Of a DNA stretch of 64,000 bases, positions 39,138-48,429 are shown one piece after another. Where the stretch lies: positions 1-64,000 of the forward strand of contig JBBFLE010000003.1 of the NCBI GenBank assembly GCA_037481695.1, written 5' to 3'. Origin of the DNA: a bacterium (lineage in GTDB: Bacteria > Desulfobacterota > Desulfocorpusculales > Desulfocorpusculum). A program made the position numbers and the translations under genes. Position 1 is the stretch's first letter. Every line of letters begins with the position of its first letter. Under the pieces are notes generated by a model. The model was given only the letters and a program-made list of their open reading frames with translations, was not told the origin of the DNA and searched no databases.

Positions 39138-40184
39138 TTACTCCAGGATGCCATCCTTCAAAGCCTGGAGAGATGGGACAGGTATGGGCATACAGCGATT
39201 ATTTACCGGATTGAACATGCACCTGTAGGACATACCTCGATTGCCCTGTTCACCCATCACTTGCCACCCCCTTACCAGGTAAGGGCAGGCATCGTTGAAG
39301 CAAACATACATGAAATCCGTGTCCCATTCGGTGAAGGGATTTTGGGGCACGGCCCACTTCCGCAAAGGCTCCTGGCAGTATGGGCAGCGTAATGTCCGCT
39401 GCACACTCTGCATCCTTTCTTGCAGTTCCCCTTGCTCTGGCAGAGAAGTGTTCACCAGGGTGGGTTTCGGCCTCAGAGATGGCTTTGCACGCCCCCCTGA
39501 TCTTTCTGCGTAAACAGCATAAATTGGATCACTGGGAATACCCAAATGGGCGTATTTGTCATGGGCAGGTCTTGGCTTACCTTTGGAAACAAATGTATTG
39601 GGCTCATGGAAGCAGCCAGAGTAATGAAAGAGGTCTTCCACGTACATGAGACGCTCTTCCTCGCTGGCTGCCCGCCACAAACGGATCACCTTCTGAGGAA
39701 ACATCCTGTTGGAAAATATGACCAGAAAAAGCCCTCCAGGGCGGAGAATCCTTCCCACTTCCCTAAAAACTTCCAAGGGTCGGGTCATATAATCCACTGA
39801 AACAGTGTTAAGCACCACATCAAAGGACTTGTCTTCAAAGGGCAGCCTGGCATCCCCATTGAGATCATGAATGACTCTTTCTGTCAGAATAGAATTTCTT
39901 GAAAGTTCATTGGCGTTGAGTCCCAAGCCCACAACCTTTGCCGGCGTTATCTTGGGAGGAATATGTGAATCCCATCCTGCCATGAGATCCAAGATGACAG
40001 GATTTTCTTCCACAATGAGCTGCCCTATCAATTGCTCCACCGTCTCCAAGGCCAGGCTGTCCAGGTGCTCCACGAATCTATCCTCGGAATAAAAAAGGCT
40101 GTCATCGCTTTCATCAGCCCGGGAAAACGCATCTGGACCGAAAAGTCTATAGAACTCCTCCTTGCTCTGTGTTTGTGGCAACAT
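39138..40184 (-). CDS. SAM-dependent methyltransferase with C-terminal zinc ribbon
   Basis: A 348-residue protein. Residues about 60-190 form a class I methyltransferase with VILDLMAGWDSHIP as motif I, an uncommon form similar to the DLMSSW-type methyltransferases of cyanobacteria and plants. DARLPFEDKSFDVVLNTVSVDYMTRP and GRILRPGGLFLVIFSNRMFP follow. The last 90 residues hold CPYC (267-270) and CFNDAC (295-300), which can bind zinc, and the conserved-looking segment YLVRGWQVMGEQG. The substrate is unknown. A small gene lies 75 bases upstream on the same strand and may be cotranscribed. Confidence 0.85.
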   Translation of the reverse strand: MLPQTQSKEEFYRLFGPDAFSRADESDDSLFYSEDRFVEHLDSLALETVEQLIGQLIVEENPVILDLMAGWDSHIPPKITPAKVVGLGLNANELSRNSILTERVIHDLNGDARLPFEDKSFDVVLNTVSVDYMTRPLEVFREVGRILRPGGLFLVIFSNRMFPQKVIRLWRAASEEERLMYVEDLFHYSGCFHEPNTFVSKGKPRPAHDKYAHLGIPSDPIYAVYAERSGGRAKPSLRPKPTLVNTSLPEQGELQERMQSVQRTLRCPYCQEPLRKWAVPQNPFTEWDTDFMYVCFNDACPYLVRGWQVMGEQGNRGMSYRCMFNPVNNRCMPIPVPSLQALKDGILE

Positions 40185-40259
40185 TGGGATTCACCCTCTC
40201 CTTCCTCCATGATCTGCTGCCAGGAGCCATGGAAATCCAGGCTCCTGACAAGAAATGGC

Positions 40260-40439
40260 TCATGCATGTCTCTTGAAGATGCACGAACTCCAGCTCTTAC
40301 CATCTGCCCCACCGTGGCAGAAAGAGCAGCTCTTCACCTTCCAACCCTCTTGACGCATTCTGTTGAGATAGCCTGTAAATTCCCTGTCGAACACTCCGGC
40401 ATCGGCGCCGAAGGTTTCATATTTGTAAGTCTCTTCCAT
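40260..40439 (-). CDS. Small conserved-looking protein, DUF4177-like
   Basis: A 59-residue protein that has an excellent ribosome-binding site, AGGAGGTGAGGAAA directly ahead of the ATG at 40439. The sequence MEETYKYETFG, FTGYLNRMRQEGWKVKSCSF and a final WSSCIFKRHA resemble DUF4177-type proteins, in which an N-terminal strand, a helix with LN..GEGW and a final strand with a basic end form a small domain. Two cysteines lie in SCSFCHGG. I cannot assign a function. It precedes the methyltransferase gene. Confidence 0.75.
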   Translation of the reverse strand: MEETYKYETFGADAGVFDREFTGYLNRMRQEGWKVKSCSFCHGGADGKSWSSCIFKRHA

Positions 40440-40479
40440 TTTCCTCACCTCCTAGCCTCGAGGTTCTGCTTTAGACTAC

Positions 40480-40506
40480 CCCCCCTATTGTCTGATTCAA
40501 GGGGGG
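40480..40506. other. GC-only hairpin between divergent genes
   Basis: CCCCCCT (40480-40486) and AGGGGGG (40500-40506) form a perfect 7-bp stem with a 13-nt loop, between the starts of the DUF4177-like gene and the HEPN gene. It could be a leader structure of the minus-strand gene or an operator. Confidence 0.35.
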
Positions 40507-40530
40507 AAAATGGCTCCTGAGGACATGTCC

Positions 40531-40558
40531 TTGACTTGGAAGGTTTCTATCATGTAAA
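40531..40558 (+). promoter_or_regulatory. Candidate promoter for the HEPN gene
   Basis: TTGACT (40531-40536) and TGTAAA (40553-40558) are separated by 16 nt, five and four matches of six. The predicted start is about 45 bases before the HEPN start codon. Confidence 0.4.
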
Positions 40559-40608
40559 AAACGCCTGGCAGCCTTTTGAGCCCAAGGCTGTCTTCGGAGA
40601 TTTCACCT

Positions 40609-41001
40609 ATGGACGAGCAACAGCTCAACAGGCATTGGCTTTACTCCTCTGACGTGGATTTCCAGGCCATGGACACTCTTTTTGCAAGGGGCCATCACGT
40701 GTGGGCCTTGGTGGCTGCCAGAGCTGCCATTGAAAAGCTCTTGAGGGCCTGCTGCGTCATGGCACGGGTGGAAGATCCCCTCCAGGAAAAGGATTTGCTG
40801 GAGCTGGCCCGACTGGCCGGGGTGGATCTGCCTGATGAGCAAAGATCCCTTCTGGTGGATATGGAATCCTTCCGAGTGATGCCCAAGAGTCCCAAGGAAG
40901 AGACGCTCCTCTATCGCAAAGCCAACCGAAAGTTCACCGAAGCATACATAAACAGGGCCGTGGAGCTAAGACAAAGGCTTGTCAAGCTCATTAAGGGCTG
41001 A
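40609..41001 (+). CDS. HEPN-domain protein
   Basis: A 130-residue all-helical protein with the HEPN pattern: HWLYSSDVDFQAMDTLFARGHHVWALVAARAAIEKLLRA in pieces, where W, D, and the A..AIEKLLRA helix are conserved. The catalytic RxxxxxH motif of toxic HEPN ribonucleases is absent, so it is probably non-catalytic. HEPN proteins often pair with a minimal nucleotidyltransferase antitoxin, but no such gene is adjacent. The ATG at 40609 is preceded by CGGAGA; the open frame starts 11 codons earlier. Confidence 0.75.
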   Translation: MDEQQLNRHWLYSSDVDFQAMDTLFARGHHVWALVAARAAIEKLLRACCVMARVEDPLQEKDLLELARLAGVDLPDEQRSLLVDMESFRVMPKSPKEETLLYRKANRKFTEAYINRAVELRQRLVKLIKG

Positions 41002-41172
41002 GAGAAGTGCCGCACACACCTTGAGCAGGATCCTTCTAGATATTACCATGGAGACCTGGGCTTCAAAGCAGCAGCACACAATGGTGCTGGAATTTGGGAG
41101 CTTCTAGGACAGGAAGTGGTTTTACAAGAAATGGTGAGATGATGGCTTTTCCCTCAGGGCCAAAGGAGTTTC

Positions 41173-42333
41173 ATGGACAGTCACGTTGAGTGCATGCTAC
41201 CCCCTGAAGCCAGGCCCACCTGGGTCGAGGTGGATTTGGAGGCCATAGCTCACAACATTAGGCTCATCAAAGAGAAGGTAGGGCCACACAGATCCATAAT
41301 GGCCATCGTGAAAGCGGATGCTTACGGCCATGGAGCAAAGGCCGTGGCCGGCATGGCCTTGCGAGCCGGGGCGGATCATCTGGGGGTGGCTTTCCCCGAA
41401 GAAGGGGCTGAGCTCAGGGATGCACGGATCACGGCTCCCATAGTTGTACTGGGGCCTTTGCTCCCCCAGCAGGTTAGCATGGCCCTGGAAAAAGATCTGG
41501 CCATATCCATCTCCCACATGGACTTGGCCAAGGCCCTGGACCAGGAGGCCAGACGCAGGGGCCTTATTGGAAGGGTCCATGTAAAGGTGGACACAGGCAT
41601 GGGCCGTCTGGGGGTGCCGGGGGATCAGGCTCCAGCCTTTTTGAGGCAACTCAACACCCTCAGGCACATCAGGATAGAGGGTCTTTACACTCATTTCGCC
41701 ACTGCAGAGAATCCAGACTCCCGTTTCACTAGGGAGCAGTTGGAAAGATTTTTGGAGATAGACCGAAAAGCCAGGGAAAGTGGGATCAAGATACCCTTTC
41801 GGCACGCAGCCAACAGCGCCGGGCTCCTCAGCTTGGAGCAGAGCTGCCTGGACCTTGTAAGGCCTGGAATAATCTTGTACGGTTGCCTTCCTAACCCCAG
41901 CATGCCAAATACTCTTCCCCTCAGAGCAGCCTTGGCCTGGAAAACCAGGGTAACCCATCTCAAAGACCTGAATCCAGGGCAGTCCATATCTTATGGCCGC
42001 ACCTTTGTGGCCCAAGAGGCCATGAAGGTGGCTGTTTTGCCCTTGGGTTACGCCGATGGGCTACCCAGAAACCTTAGCAACAGGGGGCAGGTATTGGTCA
42101 GGGGACGTCGAGCTCCCATCGTGGGCATGATTTGCATGGACATGACCATAATCGATGTCACGGGCATCCAGGGAGTGCAACTGGGAGACGAGGTTGTTTT
42201 GGTGGGCAGACAGGGCAGCGAGCAGATTCGCGCTGAAGAACTTGCCCAGTGGGCCGAAACCGTCTGCTATGAGATCTTTTGCCGGCTTGGCAAGAGGGTG
42301 CCGAGGGTTTACCTGCAAGGACACCATTCATGA
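41173..42333 (+). CDS. alr: Alanine racemase
   Basis: PLP enzyme that makes D-alanine for peptidoglycan. The 386 residues include the PLP lysine in IVKADAYGHG near residue 48, VDTGMGRLGV, the second catalytic residue Tyr in SISYGRTF near 278, and VGMICMDMTIIDVT. Both catalytic residues are in their expected places. The ATG has AAAGGAG ahead. The 3' end is followed by ddl after 95 bases, so the two steps of D-Ala-D-Ala synthesis are next to each other. Confidence 0.96.
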   Translation: MDSHVECMLPPEARPTWVEVDLEAIAHNIRLIKEKVGPHRSIMAIVKADAYGHGAKAVAGMALRAGADHLGVAFPEEGAELRDARITAPIVVLGPLLPQQVSMALEKDLAISISHMDLAKALDQEARRRGLIGRVHVKVDTGMGRLGVPGDQAPAFLRQLNTLRHIRIEGLYTHFATAENPDSRFTREQLERFLEIDRKARESGIKIPFRHAANSAGLLSLEQSCLDLVRPGIILYGCLPNPSMPNTLPLRAALAWKTRVTHLKDLNPGQSISYGRTFVAQEAMKVAVLPLGYADGLPRNLSNRGQVLVRGRRAPIVGMICMDMTIIDVTGIQGVQLGDEVVLVGRQGSEQIRAEELAQWAETVCYEIFCRLGKRVPRVYLQGHHS

Positions 42334-42427
42334 GTCTTCAGAATCCATGGGGCGCGGCTCCCTGGCGGGCAGCCTTGATGAACCAAGGCTTGCTTTGGGC
42401 GAGCCATGGATCTGTTGCGGAGCGGCT

Positions 42428-43363
42428 ATGATGACCAAAGAAGAACTAATGGAAAAGAATGTGGGGGTCTTGATGGGAGGTCTTTCTGCTGAACGCCAGG
42501 TGTCGCTTCAGACCGGTGAGGCCGTCTTGAAAGCCCTCAAGCAGAAGGGATACAGGGTCGTGGCTCTGGAGCTGGGGGCCAACATGGCACAACAGATAGT
42601 GGAGGCCGGCATTGAGGTGGCCTTTGTGGCGCTCCATGGCCGATGGGGGGAAGACGGGGTCATCCAGGGTCTCTTGGAAGCCATGGGCATTCCTTATACA
42701 GGATCAGGGGTCCTGGCCAGCGCTTTGGGCATGGACAAGGTACGCTCCCGATGGATCTTCCAACACCATGGGTTGCCTGTGCCTCCTTACAAGGTGCTGA
42801 ACCGAGAGGAGGCAGACTCGTGGGTGCCTGAGGAGCATGGAATGGATTTTCCCATGGTGGTTAAACCATCCAGGGAAGGCTCCAGCGTAGGGGTTCACAT
42901 CGTGAGGGAGAAGAGCTTCCTGCAAGGGGCTCTTGCCGATGCCCTGAGTTTCGGCCCCACGGTGATCGTGGAGAGGTACATAGCTGGACGTGAAATACAG
43001 GTGGGAATCCTGGATGATTTACCTTTAGGGGCAATAGAGATAAGGCCCAAGTCAGAGTTCTATGACTACAAGGCCAAGTATACTGATGGCCTTGCCGAGC
43101 ACCTTTTTCCTGCCCCGATTTCTCCCTCACAGTATGCAGAGGCATTGGAGATCTCTTTGGCCGCACACAAGGCTCTGGGCTGTCAAGGGGGTACTCGTGT
43201 TGACCTCAGGCTAGAGGATGGTGGTGGATTCTACATACTGGAAGTCAACACCCTTCCGGGAATGACTCCTTTGAGCCTTTTGCCAGAAATTGCCCGTGGG
43301 GTGGGGATAGATTTTCCTGAGCTTTGTGAGCGCATATTGCTGGGAGCCTCTCTCAAGGCATAG
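42428..43363 (+). CDS. ddl: D-alanine-D-alanine ligase
   Basis: ATP-grasp ligase forming the D-Ala-D-Ala dipeptide. The 311-residue protein has [19 protein letters not shown] at the start, [29 protein letters not shown] and [28 protein letters not shown] in parts, matching DdlB-type enzymes. The first of two consecutive ATG codons (42428) has GGAG at a fitting distance. The 3' end overlaps the convergent uvrB gene by 11 bases. Confidence 0.95.
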   Translation: MMTKEELMEKNVGVLMGGLSAERQVSLQTGEAVLKALKQKGYRVVALELGANMAQQIVEAGIEVAFVALHGRWGEDGVIQGLLEAMGIPYTGSGVLASALGMDKVRSRWIFQHHGLPVPPYKVLNREEADSWVPEEHGMDFPMVVKPSREGSSVGVHIVREKSFLQGALADALSFGPTVIVERYIAGREIQVGILDDLPLGAIEIRPKSEFYDYKAKYTDGLAEHLFPAPISPSQYAEALEISLAAHKALGCQGGTRVDLRLEDGGGFYILEVNTLPGMTPLSLLPEIARGVGIDFPELCERILLGASLKA

Positions 43364-45362
43364 TAGATCCAGCCAAATCCAGGGCCCTGCGCTCCAGCTC
43401 TATTATTTGATCCCTTAGTTCGGCTGCACGCTCGAACTCCAAGCGCTCTGCCGCTTCCCTCATCTCTTTGCGCAGTTTCTTGATCCTCTTGTCCAGGACT
43501 CTGGGGTCCTGGGGGAATGAAATCCTTTCGGCCACCTTGGGAATGCTGGGGTAATCAGCCTCATACACGGTGCGCAATAGATCGGGGATGGCTTTTTGTA
43601 TCCCTCTGGGAGTTATCCCATTTTCCTCGTTGTACTTGGCCTGGACTCTGCGCCTTCTTCTGGTCTCTTGTATGGCACGCGCCATGGAAGGGGTGATGCG
43701 CTCAGCATACATTATCACCCTTCCTTTGATGTTTCGGGCTGCTCTCCCACATGTCTGGATCAAGGAACGCTCGGATCGTAGGAAACCCTCTTTGTCCGCA
43801 TCCAAGATGGCCACCAGGGCCACCTCAGGCAGATCCAGACCTTCCCTCAGCAGATTAACGCCGATGAGCACATCAAAAACCCCTCTTCGCAGGTCCCTGA
43901 CTATCTCCACCCTTTCCAGGGTGGTAATGTCCGAATGCAGATAGCGTGCCTTGACACCAAGTTCTGTGTAGTGCTCGGTGAGGTCTTCGGCCATCTTCTT
44001 GGTCAGGGTAGTAACCAGGACCCTCTCGGAAGCAGCCACGGCTTTGCGTATTTCATGAAGCAGATCATCCACCTGTGTTTCGGCTGGCCGCACCAGGATC
44101 TCAGGATCCATCAGCCCTGTGGGCCTTATGATCTGCTCCACCACCCTGGAGCCCGCCCTTTCAAGCTCGTAATCCCCCGGGGTGGCCGAAACATATATGA
44201 CCTGGGGAACACATTTCTCGAATTCCTCGAAAGTCAAAGGCCGATTGTCCAAGGCAGAGGGAAGCCTGAATCCATATTCCACCAGAGTTTCTTTTCTGGA
44301 ACGATCGCCCCTGTACATGCCCTGAAGTTGGGGGATGGACACATGGCTTTCATCTATGAACACCAGGGCATCTTTGGGCAGATAGTCCATGAGGGTAGGA
44401 GGGGGCTCCCCTGGCAACCTGCCTGTCAAGTGGCGCGAGTAGTTCTCTATTCCCGGGCAGTAACCCATCTCCTCGAGCATCTCCAGATCATAGCGGGTCC
44501 TGGTTTCCAGGCGCTGCGCCTCCAGGAGTTTTCCCTGGGAGCGCAGCTCTTCCAGCCTCTCTCTTAGTTCCTCCCGAATCCCATGTATGGCCCTTCTCAG
44601 ACGCTCAGGTGGAGTGACATAGTGACTGCCGGGGTAGATGGGTACCTTGTGAAGCCTCTGAAGAACTCTTCCCCTCAGAGGGTCTACTTCGCTTATCCTC
44701 TCGATCTCGTCTCCAAAGAACTCTATGCGTATGGCATGGCGTTCTTCGTGAGCAGGGAAGACCTCCACCACATCTCCTCTCACTCTAAAAGTACCCCTAT
44801 GGAAATCCAGATCGTTTCTCTGGTACTGGATCTCCACCAGTCTTCTTAAAAGCTCGTTGCGCTCTAGGCGGTCACCTTCCTGGAGATAAACCAGGCAGCC
44901 CTGGTAGGCTTCTGGGGAGCCTAGACCGTAGATACAAGAAACACTGGCCACTATGATCACGTCTTGCCGCTCGAACAGGGCTCTTGTGGCCGAGTGTCGC
45001 ATCTTGTCTATCTCGTCATTTATGGAGGCATCCTTCTCTATGTAGGTGTCCGTGGCAGGGATGTATGCTTCCGGCTGGTAGTAATCGTAGTAACTCACAA
45101 AGTATTCCACTGCATTTTCAGGAAACAGGCTCTTGAACTCAGAGTAAAGCTGGGCAGCCAGGGTCTTGTTATGAGAGATGACCAGTGTGGGGCGTTGCAC
45201 CCTCTCTATCACATGGGCCATGGTAAAGGTCTTGCCTGAACCCGTTACCCCAAGCAGCACTTGGTGTTGAGCTCCTGCCTCCACCCCTTCCACGAGCTTC
45301 TGGATGGCCTGAGGCTGATCTCCCGCAGGCTTGAAATGGCTGACCAGACGAAACACCCCCAT
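43353..45362 (-). CDS. uvrB: UvrABC system protein B
   Basis: UvrB is the damage-verifying helicase-like core of nucleotide excision repair. The 669-residue protein has Walker [11 protein letters not shown] near residue 38, the beta-hairpin [12 protein letters not shown] used for damage probing, the [10 protein letters not shown] box, helicase motifs ending TCGRAARN, and a C-terminal UVR domain ([22 protein letters not shown]). The ATG at 45362 was chosen; a GTG two codons earlier is possible. About 280 bases without a recognisable gene lie upstream, before the Rho_N-like gene. Confidence 0.98.
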   Translation of the reverse strand: MGVFRLVSHFKPAGDQPQAIQKLVEGVEAGAQHQVLLGVTGSGKTFTMAHVIERVQRPTLVISHNKTLAAQLYSEFKSLFPENAVEYFVSYYDYYQPEAYIPATDTYIEKDASINDEIDKMRHSATRALFERQDVIIVASVSCIYGLGSPEAYQGCLVYLQEGDRLERNELLRRLVEIQYQRNDLDFHRGTFRVRGDVVEVFPAHEERHAIRIEFFGDEIERISEVDPLRGRVLQRLHKVPIYPGSHYVTPPERLRRAIHGIREELRERLEELRSQGKLLEAQRLETRTRYDLEMLEEMGYCPGIENYSRHLTGRLPGEPPPTLMDYLPKDALVFIDESHVSIPQLQGMYRGDRSRKETLVEYGFRLPSALDNRPLTFEEFEKCVPQVIYVSATPGDYELERAGSRVVEQIIRPTGLMDPEILVRPAETQVDDLLHEIRKAVAASERVLVTTLTKKMAEDLTEHYTELGVKARYLHSDITTLERVEIVRDLRRGVFDVLIGVNLLREGLDLPEVALVAILDADKEGFLRSERSLIQTCGRAARNIKGRVIMYAERITPSMARAIQETRRRRRVQAKYNEENGITPRGIQKAIPDLLRTVYEADYPSIPKVAERISFPQDPRVLDKRIKKLRKEMREAAERLEFERAAELRDQIIELERRALDLAGSTMP

Positions 45363-45645
45363 CTCCACACACCCCTATCCCAAGACTCAAGCTCGGGCGA
45401 TTCCACTCAACTAAAAAAGATATCATCAAGGCTTGTTCACAAGAAGTGGCCTCTGCAGGCTGTTCCAATGACACACCACAGCTGCTTTTAGCCTGCGGGA
45501 AAAGTTCCTCTTCTGGAGCAAAAGAAATCCATCCGGCACAGATTAGAGAATTGAGAAGCCAAGAGGCTGCAGGCCTTCTCCGGCGCTTGCTCCTTCCAAT
45601 TGCCCTGGCAAGCCTCTGGACGGGAAACTCGCACCGCGGATCTTC

Positions 45646-45969
45646 TCAGACCATGGCCTTTCTGAGCCTTCTTTTGAGCTTTCGAATCCCCGTTCTATAG
45701 GATTTCAGGCTGGCCCTATCCTTGGCGGCCATGGCCGCATCCCTCTGAGCCCTAAGCCTTCGGATCTGTGCCTTGATGGCGGTCTTGTCCACACCCACCA
45801 CCTGATGCTTTTCCCTCATCTCAATTCCCAGGGCTCGGCAAAGGGCAGCAAGCAACCGCTCCTTGTTCATCTGAGTGTAGCCCTGGACCGCCTCATGTTC
45901 CAGGCCCGAAGCTATCTCTCGAAGCTCCGAAACGGTCTTTCCCTCCAGCTCCTTAAAAGTATATGCCAT
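45646..45969 (-). CDS. Small basic protein with Rho N-terminal-like domain
   Basis: A 107-residue protein. Residues 1-50 (FKELEGKTVSELREIASGL, then MNKERLLAALCRALGI) resemble the Rho_N/SAP-like helix-extended-loop-helix that binds nucleic acid. The second half is strongly basic with heptad-like spacing (AQIRRLRAQRD, IRKLKRRLRKAM). The ATG at 45969 follows AAGGAGTGGGGG. The function is unknown; a nucleic-acid-binding role is inferred from the fold and charge. There is no RNA-helicase part, so it is not a truncated Rho. Confidence 0.7.
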   Translation of the reverse strand: MAYTFKELEGKTVSELREIASGLEHEAVQGYTQMNKERLLAALCRALGIEMREKHQVVGVDKTAIKAQIRRLRAQRDAAMAAKDRASLKSYRTGIRKLKRRLRKAMV

Positions 45970-46179
45970 TTCCCCCACTCCTTCTGCCTCTCCTCTGAGT
46001 CATGCTGGCCCTTTTTGGAAATCTCTTGTGCTCTGGGCAAATCCCGCCAAGAGCACAAGCTTTCCATCTGTGGCCTGGTACAGACCGAGAAGTACCTGCG
46101 AAACCGGCCCTTCCAAATAAAAGACTTTACTTGAAGAGCTTTGTTTTTCTAAATCCATGTCTGAGATTGCTTCCTACTT

Positions 46180-46485
46180 CTATGGGCTCTTTTCCGCCTC
46201 GGGCTTCTTCCTCTTGGTCTTTCCAGCACAGTACTCCTGCCTGCTCAAGAACCCGTCCTGGTTGAGATCTCTTAGTTTGAACAACCCCTCTGGTGTGCCG
46301 CCCAAGTTTGGGATGGCCTTGAATTCCTCCAGGGTCAATCGCCCGTCACGATCTTTGTCCAGCCGTGCAAAACGGCTTTGGCAGCCACCGGGAGCAGCTC
46401 CCACCTGCTGCGCCTGGATTTCCTCTATACCTGGAAGCGCTAAGAGCGTCAATCCCAGAATGCAGAGAACTCCCCTCGACGCCAT
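46180..46485 (-). CDS. Secreted EF-hand protein
   Basis: A 101-residue protein with a signal peptide (MASRGVLCILGLTLLALPG, ending near IQAQ). Two EF-hand loops follow: DKDRDGRLTLEE near residues 46-57 and DLNQDGFLSRQE near 72-83, both with the Asp/Asn and Glu ligands in place, so calcium binding is likely. The tail is lysine-rich. AAGGAGGAAAAC precedes the ATG at 46485. Proteins of this kind occur in the periplasm; no partner is visible. It is a single gene between a noncoding stretch and the Rho_N-like gene. Confidence 0.8.
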   Translation of the reverse strand: MASRGVLCILGLTLLALPGIEEIQAQQVGAAPGGCQSRFARLDKDRDGRLTLEEFKAIPNLGGTPEGLFKLRDLNQDGFLSRQEYCAGKTKRKKPEAEKSP

Positions 46486-47095
46486 GTTTTCCTCCTTTCC
46501 ATATCTAGAGCCTCCTGAGCTGGATCCCCCAAAAAAGAGTAAAGCCTGCAAACTGAATCAGCTCCCAAACGATCCCGCCTGATTCCCCTTTGTTTCTCGA
46601 CTCTTTTCTCTGCCTTGGTCCCAAGCTCTGAGCCTCTAAAAACCCCTCAGCCCTCATCAAAAGATTTGCTGCATAAAGCCACTTTCTTTCACAAATGGAG
46701 CTGGGGACTGTGGCCCAGAGCCAAGCTGTTTCGATCATGGATCCGGCCTAAATCCACTCAATTCTATAGGTCTTGGGCCTGCAAAGGAAGTAGAAGTAAG
46801 TTTTCTCTTGACAAGCACCCTTGGCTTCTTTAGCTTTAGCCCATCATGCTATAAGTCCCTTGGAAGGGATGTCGGGACCGCTGGAGCTGACTTCTAGTGC
46901 CTGAGGTGCGTATCTGGTGAAGCTGGCTTCTTGTAGTCCTGTTTCTTGTCCCCCCGCTACCCTTCCTTGAGATCTCCCTAAGGCTCGAGATAAGCCCAGA
47001 TACTCACGAAATCGTGGTCATATTTCCCGGGGACCTGGGCATACTTTCTAGGCCAGCCTAATCAAGGGCTCGATTCTATTGCAAGGGAGGTCGCC
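46486..47095. other. Long intergenic region ahead of transporter module 3
   Basis: About 610 bases without a supported gene; a 77-codon minus-strand open frame (46505-46738) has no start site signal or family resemblance. On the plus strand there is a TTGACA (46808-46813) with a poor -10, and an extended -10 TGCTATAAG (46847-46855) without a -35. Either could drive module 3, leaving a leader of about 230 bases that may be regulatory. Confidence 0.45.
46847..46855 (+). promoter_or_regulatory. Weak extended -10 element upstream of module 3
   Basis: TG-N-TATAAG matches the extended -10 pattern. It lies 240 bases ahead of the binding-protein gene and is the best element I found, but no -35 supports it. 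Confidence 0.3.
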
Positions 47096-48382
47096 ATGAA
47101 AACTAGAGGTCTTCTTAGAGTCGGTGTCATAGCGGCAGTGCTGCTTTTCCTGGCACTACCCGTGTGGGGGCGAGAGATCAAGGTCCTTTCGCAATTCCCC
47201 ATGAGCGGACCTGTGGGAACCCTGCCTGAATTCGGCATGGGATATATAGACGGAATGAATTGGATCAACAGCGAAGGAGGAGGAGTCAACGGGAAAAAGA
47301 TAACCTTTTTCCTGGAAGACTTCAGGTATGATCCCACAGTGGAGGTGGCCAACTTCAACAAGTACTGTGCGGAGCACAGCCGGGAAGAGTTCTTGATGGC
47401 CACCGGATATATAACGGGCGGGCTAAAGCCCCTCATAGAAAAGGTTAATGTAGAAGAGAAGATACCATGGCTGGACGGCTCTTATTCCACAGAGATCTTC
47501 GGAGTTGAAGGGGGACCCTCCAAGTACCCTTACTACTATTCCCTCGGAGCCACTTACGGGGACCAAATAAAGGTGCTTATGAAATGGATAAAAGAAAACC
47601 ATAAGGCCTCTGGAAAGCCCAGGGTGGGCTTGGTTTATAGTCCCACGGCTTGGGGCAAGGACGGGCTTGCCGAGGGGCTGGAGTATGCCAAGAAGCTGGG
47701 CCTGGAGGTGGTGGCCCAGATAGAGTATCCATATACTGCCACGGATGCTACCAACGAGTGCATGGCCCTTCGCAAGGCCAAGGCCCAGTATGTCATTTAT
47801 CATGGTTACTCCGGTGCCACCAGCCATACGGCCATATTCTTCAAGACTGCCAAGAAAGTTCTCAAAGATGTGCAACTCATGGGCACCCATTACACCACAG
47901 GCCGTTTTCCCATCTTGGTGTGTCAGGAATCCTATGATGGGTATGTGGGGGTTGCCACCAGACCATTCGTGGATGCAGTTCCTCGCTCCCAAACCCCCAT
48001 GACCAACCCCATGGTGAAAATGGCCCACGATTTTGCAAAGAAATACCGACCCAATGATTACGCCGAAGAGGGCAAGATCAAGGACATGTTTCTATACATG
48101 GAAGGCTTAACCTACGCGTTGATCATCCAGGAGGCGCTTTCCAGGGCTGACAAGGCTGGGCAGCTAACCAGGGAAGGCATCAAGAAAGCCCTGGACGAGA
48201 TGGTCTGGGATTTCAAAGGCCTCTTTGACGGCAAGAAGTTCGATTACCGCTTCCATACGGTTCCCATGGTCCAGATCTTCAAGGCCCAGGTGAAGATGAA
48301 AAAGATAGGTGACAAGGAAGTGCCCACAGGAGCAGTAGTTCCCATAGGCGACTGGATAAACGTCAACGAAATCAAGTGGTAA
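47096..48382 (+). CDS. Periplasmic binding protein of Liv-type transporter (module 3)
   Basis: A 428-residue receptor with a signal peptide (MKTRGLLRVGVIAAVLLFLA, ending in VWG-REI). The mature protein starts IKVLSQFPMSGPVGTLPEFGMGYIDGMNWIN and continues with GGGVNGKKITFFLEDFRYDP, the type I binding-protein fold. A VYSPTAWGKDGLAEGLEYAKKLG segment is typical of Liv-type receptors. The start has AAGGGAGGTCGCC ahead of it. It heads the operon binding protein-livH-livF-livG-ligase-livM. Module-specific ligand unknown. Confidence 0.92.
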   Translation: MKTRGLLRVGVIAAVLLFLALPVWGREIKVLSQFPMSGPVGTLPEFGMGYIDGMNWINSEGGGVNGKKITFFLEDFRYDPTVEVANFNKYCAEHSREEFLMATGYITGGLKPLIEKVNVEEKIPWLDGSYSTEIFGVEGGPSKYPYYYSLGATYGDQIKVLMKWIKENHKASGKPRVGLVYSPTAWGKDGLAEGLEYAKKLGLEVVAQIEYPYTATDATNECMALRKAKAQYVIYHGYSGATSHTAIFFKTAKKVLKDVQLMGTHYTTGRFPILVCQESYDGYVGVATRPFVDAVPRSQTPMTNPMVKMAHDFAKKYRPNDYAEEGKIKDMFLYMEGLTYALIIQEALSRADKAGQLTREGIKKALDEMVWDFKGLFDGKKFDYRFHTVPMVQIFKAQVKMKKIGDKEVPTGAVVPIGDWINVNEIKW

Positions 48383-48429
48383 TACGTTAGGGGGGCTTCA
48401 GGGGCTAAGCCAGGAGAATAAAAGGGGAA

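Noticed and set aside
46505-46738. 77-codon minus-strand frame in the long intergenic region
   Set aside because: No good start signal and no recognisable domain, though a weakly conserved gene cannot be excluded.
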